From: Isoetes taiwanensis
Taxonomy: Eukaryota; Streptophyta; Lycopodiopsida; Isoetales; Isoetaceae
Length of the DNA: 64,000 nucleotides
Reading direction: 5' to 3'
NCBI GenBank assembly: GCA_021234155.1
Contig: JAJEKV010000018.1
Span: 14,640,925 to 14,704,924, forward strand
The notes below the pieces were generated by a model that worked only from the letters and a program-made list of their open reading frames with translations, did no database searches and was not told the DNA's origin. Position 1 is the stretch's first letter. Every line of letters starts with the position of its first letter. Shown here one piece after another: positions 54,886 through 64,000 of the stretch. The position numbers and the translations under genes were made by a program.

Positions 54886-57839
54886 CCTCGTTGTCAAGGC
54901 AATCAGCAGCTCTGAATATCACAAAATGATCATTAGGGATAAGCATATCGTCACAAACAAAGATATTGTGCAAACCAACAAATTTCCCTATTGACAATCA
55001 AGTACTATCATATTTATCTTGTTTACTGTTCTTATGAGCCATGGCAACCTTGGAAATCTCAATTTGGAAAGCTACTTTCATCCATGCAACATCCACCCTT
55101 TGATTTGAATAATTGATCCTATTCCTGTGTTTCCATATGATCCATAGTGCAGTCTGCCTGATAGTGTTTAAAAATCTATTTGATCCCTTGAGGAGGTCCA
55201 TGATATTGGCCCAGTTGCCTAGATTGTGGCCTTTTGATCTCAGATAAGTATCAAGCCACCTCCAAAATTCCCTGATTTTGGGGCAGTCGAACATATGATT
55301 TATGGTTTCAGATCTGCCTCCACGAGCTTACATTTGGGGTTGTCCCCAGATCCTTGCATCTTTCAAACATATTACGCTTTGAGGGCAAAGCATTATGGAT
55401 GGTTCTCCGTGATAAACACTTGCACTTTAGGTTGAGAATAGGATTTCCAATTATTTCTCAATATGTTCATGAGGTGTTTGTTTGGTACATGCCATTTGGT
55501 TGTTTGGGGGCCGCACCTTGTATCCCAAAGCCACTTTATAATGATCGGAGTTCATTATATGCCACCGATTCTTGGGGGTCGCATTCACTTTGACCGCTAG
55601 CAACATTCATAATGGTGTCAAAGATCATTTTGTCTATTTTCTTGCCATTAATTACCTGCTTTATATATTCCCAGTTATGCCACTTATCCCCATCCCACAG
55701 ATGTTGAAGTTGAGTTATCCCTGCTTCTTTCCATTTCTTCCATATTTGGGGGTGTTTGAGAGCCCAGCAAACTTCGTTCTCTCTAGCAAAAATAGGTGAC
55801 CAAAAAAGGGAGAAATTAGCACTGTCAAAACTGATCTCCTTGTGGTCGAATCCTTCTGCCACTAAGTTCCATGCTTCAAAAATTTTCCTCATGAGTGGGG
55901 AAGTATTGGGGGCACACTTAAATTGATAGTAAATAGAATCAGGGATGTGGTGAGCATATTTTTTCATCCCAAAGGGTATGCTAATCTGCAGCCAATATCT
56001 GATGAACTCCATGGCTGGGGAATTCCAGCCATTTATTGCTTTCCATACATACTTGGCCCCTAGGGCCTGACTGTGTTTTTGGAGAATTTTCAGGCCCAGT
56101 CCTCCTTCCTTTTTACTATGTGTGATTTCTTCCCATCTAACAAAGTGCATACCTTTCCAAATGTACCTTCTTAGACATTTTTCGATGTCATTGTAGGTTT
56201 CTTTGTTTGCAATGAGGGCAGAGGAGAAGTAGACATGGGTGTCGGCCAAAGACTACATTGGCAATCGAACTCGCCAAAGAAAGGATAGGGTGGGGAGAGA
56301 GATAGAAGTTTTTCCCCGATTCTATTTACTATAGGTCTCCAGACCTCTTTGTTTGGAAGATTGATAGCTAGAGGGAGACCAAGAAGAGTGATGGCTTGAT
56401 TGGCAGGATTGACCTTGATTCCCTTCGTGTCTATATTATCTGAAGGGCACTCCCACAAAATACTGCATTTGTTCAGATTAAGGTGGACTCCTGAGACAGA
56501 GGCAAAAAATTGTATACTATCCAGGAGAGCATTGAAGCTGTTCTGATTGGCCTTTAGGAGAATAAAAGTGTCATCAGCATATTGCATTATAGTAAGTTGT
56601 TTGTCCGACCCTGGCATTTGAATTCCTTGAATCAACCCTTGCATTTGCAAACCTTGGACTACTCTAGTGAGCATTTCTGCTACACAGAGAAACAGATATG
56701 GAGCCAAAGGGCTTCCTTGTCTGACCCCTTTTCTGATAGGGAAAAAATTGCTAGGAGAACCATTTATAACCAGACTAGAGGAGGCAAGATTGTTAAGAGC
56801 CATGATTTTGTCTATAAGAGTGTGATGGATACCTATATGTGACATTGCTTTCTTTAAGAAGGGCCAGGTTATAGTATCATAGGCTCTTCTAAAGTCTAAT
56901 TTGAGCAAAGATACAATTTTGCCCGGATAAATCTATTCCAAAGGAATTGCTTCAATCGGGCAAAGAATGTAATTGTCGAGAATAAATCTACCAGATAGAA
57001 AACCTGACTGGCAGCTGCTGACTGATTTGTGGAGGTGCATGAGAATCCTGCAGGCTAACACCTTTGCAATGATTTTGTAGGTAGTATTTGTCAAAGATAT
57101 TGGTCTCCAGTCATTTATTTTGCTGGGGTTTTTAACTTTTGGGATTAAGGTGATAAGACTGGAATTGAATGCAGGGTAAAGAGAGGCTGCATCCCAAGCT
57201 CCTTTAATGAACTCCATAAAGTCTTCTTTCATGATCACCCAGAAAGCCAAAAAGAATTCAGGGGGAAAGCCATCTGGCCCTGGGCTTTTCCCCTTCTCCA
57301 TGTCTTTCAAGACTTGCAAAGACCTCTTTTCATTAGGGTAGCCATCCAAATCTTCCTCCATAGGAGTGGTTTCGAATGCTATTGAAGAACCCGCCATATT
57401 TCTCCTCTTCTTGAGCACTGTGGCCGGGTGTCCTTGAACATATTTTTTGTAATCGCTCCAAAAACTCGCTTTTAATGTTTCTCTCATCTTCTATTTTCTC
57501 CATTTTTTTTTTCCTTAATCAGAATAGCATTATTAATTAATTTGTTTTAGCCACTCAAAAAAATATTTGAGCTGCCTAGATCCATTTTATTGTATTGACA
57601 GATTTTGGCCCTTAAGGCCATACCCTTTGCTTCTTTTTCTTCAATGGCTTTGATACTATTTTCCAGCTGGACTTCCTGCTTGTGCAGGTTAGCACATAAA
57701 GGAGTGATCTCAAGTTTTTGCCTGATTTCTTTCATTTCCTTTAGGAGGTTATTCTTCTCTTCAATACACTTTCTCTGTCTAGCCTTTCCCCACTCCTTGA
57801 TCCAGTTTTTGCAGGCTTTAAGTTTATTGCTAAATTCTC

Positions 57840-58688
57840 TCATAGATTGATGACTCCCCACAAAAAGATGTGGGTAAGATAAAAACTTCTGAACTCTGAG
57901 GTAAAACTGGAGTTCCCTAGGAGGGAGCAATTGAATTTGAAGGGGGAATTGGTAGGTTTGGAGGTTCTATGAGTGTCTGGAAAATCCAGAATTTGAGGGA
58001 AATGGTCTGACAGAATATTTCCTTCATCACCTGTGACTATGCAGTTATCCAGACTGGGAACATTTGGGTTTGTAACATAAAACCTATCTAAAGTACAGTA
58101 GGTTCTCCCTGCTCCCTCTCTTTTATTGGACCAAGTGTATTTGGCATTGGCTGAAGGAATGTACAGCAGGTTTGTATCATGCAAAAGATTATCCCATTCT
58201 GTTCTCTCTACTCTAGACATATTGATTTTATTTCCTAATTTGAGGTCCCAATGGGGGGTATTGTTTAGGTCACCACCCAAGATCCAGTCTTTTGTATTGT
58301 TTTGAGTAGCCATCCAGTGTTTGATTTCCTCCCAGATTGGGGCTCTCTCACTGGGTTCTGTGGGAGCATAAACATTTATTATTCCCAGCAATTGACCATG
58401 CATATCAATAGATATGCTGTGCCATCTGTTTGAAGGGCTACAATAGGATGAGACCACATTTAGGGTGGTCCAGAACATAGCTAGACCACCTTTGGTGCCA
58501 TCAGCAGTAGTATAAGCTGATCCAGCTCCTTTGTGTATCCATCCCCCTAAATTGGAAGCTTCAAATTGAGGTAAGTGATGTTCTTGAATCATAAGGAGGT
58601 CTGCTTTGTAGTTTCTGGCCAAAGCAATGAATCTCCTTCTCTTTATGGGGCCCTTGATTCCCCTGACATTCCAAGAAATGATCTTCAT
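57840..58688 (-). CDS. LINE' ORF2 N-terminal piece: AP endonuclease
   Basis: 282 open codons from the ATG at 58688. N7, E36, D140 in GGDLNN and the SDH motif (residues 227-229) are all present, unlike unit 1. The frame is lost near 57870, where unit 1 reads CACAGCATGCTGGG and this copy CACAAAAAGATGTGGG, a CAG/CTG site. Confidence 0.85.
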   Translation of the reverse strand: MKIISWNVRGIKGPIKRRRFIALARNYKADLLMIQEHHLPQFEASNLGGWIHKGAGSAYTTADGTKGGLAMFWTTLNVVSSYCSPSNRWHSISIDMHGQLLGIINVYAPTEPSERAPIWEEIKHWMATQNNTKDWILGGDLNNTPHWDLKLGNKINMSRVERTEWDNLLHDTNLLYIPSANAKYTWSNKREGAGRTYCTLDRFYVTNPNVPSLDNCIVTGDEGNILSDHFPQILDFPDTHRTSKPTNSPFKFNCSLLGNSSFTSEFRSFYLTHIFLWGVINL

Positions 58689-59950
58689 TTTGAGTGAATG
58701 GGCAAGCAGCTATTGGGCAGACCTTTTAACAGGATTTGGTCCTAATTGTATTGGAAGCAGGCCCATTGTAGTTGGGATCTTTTTGATAGATCTTTCTCTG
58801 TTTCCTAGATTTCCTATTGATAGTCACTAAGCTTGTCCAAATCCTTAGGTATGCTGCCTAGGTCCTCATCTTCTGTCATTCCTATCTCATCTTCTACTGT
58901 GGCCCAGAATTTTCAGACTTTGGAATTTTCTTGCATAGACTGATCACCTTAAGTGATCTGGAGGTCCTAACCCCAATTTGAGTGAAAACTCGAATTGGTT
59001 TCTTGTGGTTGACCTTTAAGCCAGGTTTAGGGTCAACAAATGGAAAAGGCAAAATGATGAGCATCAATCTTACATGAGTTCAATTTAAGTTTGCAACTAT
59101 CGGGGCCCCTTTTAACATTTCAATGGAATGAGATGGCATGAAACATTCGCATACCGGCCCAAGTAAAAGTATGACGGTGTTTCAAAAGAAATGAAGTCAA
59201 GGATTTGCATCGTGCATTTAATTCTGTATGTTCATCATCACTTGTTCTGTAAAATCACAACCCTGCAATCAGCAAATGTGCATTTATATAAAAACATGCT
59301 TTGAAAGAAATTAATCACATCGATGCACCTTTGTGGAATCGCCCTTCACGAGATAACCAATGTAGTCTAAGACCCTTGCAGCCGCGGATAGCTTGATGCT
59401 TTTTGCTAATGAACGATGTTAAAGTCATCTCAAGTTTTCTAGAAACTGCAAACCAACCTAATCAATAACATCATTAAGCATTTCAATCCACAAGGGCATA
59501 GACAAATAATTTATTTGACACGTGGAAGTACAAAAGTACACAATTTTTTATTCTAAGCATCCATTCCTGCAGTATAAAATTATTCATTCACCTTCTGCTT
59601 AAATTAAAAAGACCATATGCGTTCAGAAATCTAAATAGGATAAGGAAACCAGGTAAAGAAAGCAAAATGCCAAACCTGGGGCTTTTCTCTCGATGCTCAC
59701 GCTTTGAATCAATGGAGCAACTCCTCTCAGAGAACGTAATTCCATACCAGCTTGCAAAAAAGACAAGATCGAAAGCGCTTGCATGTAAAAAGTATATGGG
59801 TATTTTGTTACTGAAAGAAGAATTGTGAAGGAACTGCATGAATTTAGTCCTGTGTGCATATAAGAATCTGAAAATACAATGCTATCTAACCATCAAACTA
59901 TTCAATGTCTCTAGCCGTGAAAGCTTGAACTTGAATGTAAGGCTGCTTAC

Positions 59951-60366
59951 CTCTGTTTCTAACTCCGAGCTTGGTAAAGGCCGGAAAGCTTGCGGCATAA
60001 TTCCTAGATTGATATTTGACTGGAGTTTTAAAATGCTTTTATGCTGCACCGGATCCAGCATCTCAGAATGTAGATATTTCGACTTGTCAAATTAGCCTTT
60101 AGAACATAGAAGAAAGAATGCATCAAGGCATAAAAAAAGAAAGAATGCATCTGAAAATATACTAGCACTGATCCTTGCCTTTCTGACCGGATTCATGCAT
60201 TTTTTCATAGCCCATTGCCGGAAATCAGACCAACGCAAGAGCTTCAAGGCGAATAATGGACTGAGACCTTGGCCAACAAGCCGTCTGTGGCGCCAACAAC
60301 CCGACCCAGCATATTGGGTACCTTAGACTGAGAAGACGAGTCGGAGGAATGGAGCCGCACTTCCAT
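59951..60366 (-). other. Unit 2 copies of candidate exons 1 and 2
   Basis: 60268-60366 and 59951-60082 are identical to 36173-36271 and 35856-35987, including splice borders. Such identity shows a recent duplication. Confidence 0.45.
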
Positions 60367-63304
60367 AGCCCAAATGAGGCAAAAAATTGAAAGATTTAAT
60401 TATTAATTAACATTCCCTTTTAATTAATTTAAAACCCAAACATGCATATATTAATTGTTGGCGCCTAAAGAAATTGAAAAGCTTTTGCCTCCGTACACCT
60501 CATCGCTTGGCATTAATTATTACATTTAATATGGGCGATTAAATCTAAGCCATTGATCTAGCACATTCTAGGGCCTAGATCAAAAGCCCCAAATAAAGGG
60601 GTCATTTGAAGTGGCTTATTTGGGGTTTAACGCCTACCGGCCCGTCGGATCCGAGATGAACGGCCAGATCAAAATCTCTATGGAGAAAAGTTATTGTATA
60701 TATATTATGATATGATATGATACGATATGAGGGTGGTTACATGGGGGTGTTACATATCCATATTGATCTTGGCCGTCCATTTCTTAAGGTAGCAAAGTGT
60801 CATGATCCGATGTGGCATGCACAACATGTCTTGACCGTTGGATCAAAGGGAAGGATAAATTCTAGCCCTTGATTTTTATAAGGAAGATGCCAAGAAGGTC
60901 CCTCAAAAGTGCTTTTTTTTGGTGCAGCCAATCTCAGCCATTGGATCAAAAAGGGAAGGTGAAATCTTGGCCATTAAGTATTTTATTTGATTGCATTTTT
61001 TTATTAAAGGAAGTGAGGTGGCACCCTTTATTTAATAAAACAAGGTCAAGCAAGACGGGAGGGTTGCCCTCCGTGGCTCGAGGTTGAGGTGGCTTAAATC
61101 ATACTTGAAAGTTATGTTTTTATAATCAATCGAAATTGCCATTTTAGAACATTGTCATTTTGTGAAGATGATGGTACCCATTTGCATCACTAACTCCTCC
61201 TTAGATCAAAGTCAAAGTCAACATTTAATTTGTAGAGGTAGCTTATGAGGATTCTTGGAATCCTCATAGCGTAACTTTAAGAAATTATGAAGAATCTATA
61301 AGAATCTTCCTATATACATAGAACCATAGAGAGTAAGGACATTGCAAATGTGTTTTGTCACTTCAACCTAGCAACAAATACTGGCATCAAAGAAACTAAA
61401 ACGAAAATGAATGCAAGAGCCAATAACCAAAACATAGAAGACCGCCAACTCAATTTGACTCTCATGCAACCAAGTCTTGATTGCCACTTTGGTTGCGGGT
61501 TGCATTTGGGCTAGAACGAAAAACAATGGCATATCCATGTTGTATGCAAACAACTCTCCCATATGCAAAATGACACTTGCCCATGGCTAAGTTGTAAGCG
61601 TAACGAAAAGCTCCTAGTGAATGGAAACTCTCAAGGTAGGCAATGCCATCATGAGATGGAAGAGATTTTCTAACCTTGGCAACAATCAAAGGATTTAGGA
61701 GTGATAATGAAGGAGGCAAAGCATGCCCACTCCCATGCATCGCCTCCCTGCATTGATATGATCCTAGATAGTATCGGGCTCACTACCGCACCTAGCAAAT
61801 CTAATCCAACATTCTAATCTTAAGCTTACATCTTGAATGATGCTCTTCTTCGCTCTATAAGGAAATGTAAGAAAGTAAATTAAATAAGCTTTGGCATACC
61901 GGATGATCTAAACTCAAGGCCCATATGGGGAATCATTCCTAGATACTATGTCTTGTGTTTTATGCAAGTACATAAGCATGAAAGATAATGGATCAATGCA
62001 AATAGGAGAAACATAACCAGCTCTATGTGATATGTTATTCTCTCAAAATGAAGTCCGGCATAGTAGTGTTAAAATGATAAGTGCTGAAAGGAGATGCAGC
62101 CCTAGAACATCACCAATGAATAAGGAAATATAGAAGGCATAGATTTGCTTAAATGAAATGTGATCTTAAGTTTTAGCCACAAGTGATGAAATCCATCAAT
62201 GGATGGTCTCGGCAAATGTGACGCTTTGATTGAACAAACTAAAAGCATAGGACAAAATTAAAAATAGTTGAACGCAAACCATATTATCTTCCCAACAACT
62301 CATGATAGAGGAACGAAAGGCATCGAAATTTGGCACACGAAACAAAAAAACTCAAAAGCATAGAGATTTGATTTGTTTGAAACCAAATGTTCAGAAAGTC
62401 TCAATTCTTCTAAGATATTGTAATAGTAGAAGCCCCGATCAAATGCTAGTCTATATAGGCTTGCCAAAGAAAAGTCAATTGGACATATAAGTGGCATTAC
62501 AAATGTAATAATCCTTGGACACAACTAGCAGTTTGCTACTTGCAAAGCTAGCAAGAAGGAAAGATCTTGAAAAAATCATATGAAATTATCATGAGTATAA
62601 TTGCTATTTTCTTGATGCATATGCTGGACTGGCTGCACAACAACAACAAATGAATGTAGCTTCTAAGTTCCAGACTAGACTATCTATTGCAACAAGGCCA
62701 ATAAATTCTAGAAAGAAGGTACAATTTGCAAGGAATCTGGACTGGAAAGGAAGGGCATAATGACAACTCTTTAACATATGGAAAACCTAAGGCATCTAGC
62801 TTTCACATTGTGCCGGATGAATTAAGAGAGCATAAGGGCAATATAATACATAGAGAGGCATTTAAAACTAATAAAGACATAAATATATGAGACAAAGGAA
62901 CATAAACTACTAAAAGAATTCTATAGCATATATTAATTCCTATCTTTTCATAGCCTTGCGAATGAAGGAGCATCTAGAGGGAGTTGAACAGGGTGATAAT
63001 GAAAAAAATTGAAAAGAGAATACATCTGCAACAATTTTGTGGCTACAAAGGGTTCAACATGCCAGCAATTTGATAAGAAAATGCATTGGGAATGCAATTG
63101 AAAAAAAAAAAATCGTCAAAATAATGGAAACTGGGAAGATCAAGATGTGAAAAAAAAAACAACTGGAAACTCCTGCAATTGTCTCATAGAGCAATGATTT
63201 TATGAAACATGACAGAAAAGATACTTATACCAGCAAAAGCACATATTGAGTAGGTAAGAGTTGATGTACTGTATACCGATGAGTTGCTTGTAAAACTCTA
63301 TTAA
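60367..63304. other. Unit 2 copy of the non-coding stretch
   Basis: Matches 36272-39215, with patches of CAG/CG-site differences (60480-60800, 61030-61080, 61770-62290). No additional gene is visible. Confidence 0.6.
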
Positions 63305-63341
63305 TTTTAGATGACGAACTGGTTTTAGATGACGAACTCGT

Positions 63342-64000
63342 TGCTCGGAGTCACCCCCCGTGTGAATATGCACCCAAACCAAAGGGGGTTTAAGGGGGAT
63401 TTTAATTTAAATGTGTTGGACCCAATAGTTGTGTTAATTAATGTCAATGGTAGTTATGTGTTGGTTATTAATGTAAATGGTTGTTATGTGTTGGTTGTTA
63501 TGTGTAAAACACAAGTAGGTGCAAATAATGCAATTCCAACTTTACCCATAAAAGAACCTGAACAACCTGTGGATGTTAAACTTGCAAAGGTTAAGGATGA
63601 ATTGATTGAGAGTTTAACTAAGCAAATGACTGAATTACAATTAAATTGGATAAAAGGATTGGAGTCTAAACCACAAATTTCTAAAGAAAGAACAAATATG
63701 TGGTGTGTGAAATGTAAAGGGTATGGTCACCTTCCTAGTGAATGTCCAACGCCTGCTGAATTTAAGCCTCCTTGTCGAAATTGTGGGAAAACAAATCATA
63801 GAACAGACCAATGTTTTCAATTACGTCAAGGAATGGGAGTGGGGATGATAAGACCTCAAACTCAAGCCTTAGTATCTCCCCAATATCAAGGATATCAAGT
63901 TCAACCAATGTATGATTATAGGGAGCATGTTCCTGTGTATAACACAACTCCTCAAACCAATACTGGGGTCCAAGACCACAAATGTTTAGAAGAAGACCTG
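63342..64000 (+). mobile_element. Element F', unit 2 copy, cut by window end
   Basis: Same start as F, including the 30-bp tandem repeat and the first two gag CCHC knuckles (from about 63704). It continues beyond the window. Confidence 0.85.

Larger units (their letters stand above)
54259..58917 (-). mobile_element. LINE', unit 2 copy
   Basis: 4659 bp, same site and orientation as 30133-34818. ORF2 is broken into 57840-58688 (endonuclease, with intact GGDLNN and SDHFPQ), 57547-57930, 56933-57487, 56171-56908 (RT with YADD), 55536-56249 and 54998-55294 (zinc finger). About 30 bp of the ORF1 remnant are deleted near 58817. Confidence 0.92.
48643..59038 (+). mobile_element. Gag-only Gypsy element C', unit 2 copy
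   Basis: Same element, same insertion site (AATGG at 48638-48642 and 59039-59043) and same nested LINE as C. LTRs are 48643-50634 and 52384-59038. The region 49380-52070 differs from unit 1 by many small changes at CAG/CTG, CCGG and homopolymers. Confidence 0.93.
52384..59038 (+). repeat. 3' LTR of C', interrupted by LINE'
   Basis: Starts TGTTGCCCCC at 52384, is split by the LINE between target duplications 54252-54258 and 58918-58924 (CTTTGGA), and ends GGTCAACA at 59038. Confidence 0.93.
46475..64000 (+). repeat. 24.13-kb tandem duplication, unit 2 (cut by window end)
   Basis: Directly adjoins unit 1 in the same orientation, with no spacer. At least 17.5 kb of the unit is present; the window ends inside the F' gag. 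Differences from unit 1 are clustered in patches (for example 49380-51950, 55310-55600, 59100-59405, 61770-62290) and concentrate at CAG/CTG and CG sites and homopolymers, while long stretches between are nearly identical. Confidence 0.95.

Overview
This window looks like plant nuclear DNA from a large, repeat-rich genome. It is A+T-rich and almost all of its coding matter comes from retrotransposons: Ty3/Gypsy LTR elements primed by tRNA-Gln and a plant-type L1 LINE with a zinc-finger tail. Sequence differences between duplicated copies cluster at CAG/CTG and CCGG sites, the contexts that plants methylate. No bacterial operon, CRISPR array, rRNA or tRNA gene was seen. I cannot name the species; a gymnosperm-like genome is only a guess.

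Layout. (1) 1-17163: a Gypsy family here called A, arranged LTR-internal-LTR-internal-LTR, all on +, with the first LTR cut by the window edge. The two internal regions (A1, A2) encode gag, protease, a complete RNase H placed BEFORE the reverse transcriptase, the reverse transcriptase, a decayed second RNase H, and a DD35E integrase. (2) 17164-19793: element D, an inverted and truncated relative of A on the minus strand. (3) 19794-22344: non-coding, origin unknown. (4) 22345-46474 and 46475-64000 (window edge): two copies of one 24.13-kb unit in direct tandem. The unit holds a candidate small host gene on the minus strand (exons between 36271 and 23082), a 949-bp internal tandem duplication, a gag-only Gypsy element C (24513-34939, target duplication AATGG) with a LINE nested in its 3' LTR (30133-34818, target duplication CTTTGGA), an old decayed Gypsy F (about 39253-43650), and the 5' part of a further Gypsy, E (43651-46474), inserted in F's integrase and cut off by the duplication junction.

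History read from the nesting: the 949-bp duplication came first; element C then inserted into its second copy; the LINE inserted into C's 3' LTR; the whole block was then duplicated, because both 24-kb copies share all these junctions. E inserted into F before that duplication, because the duplication breakpoint lies inside E.

What matters most: the family A domain order (protease, RNase H, RT, decayed RNase H, integrase), the tandem duplication that carries a TE-split gene, and a warning that many frameshifts and stops may be base-calling errors, not mutations. All alignments were made by eye; no search or computation was run.
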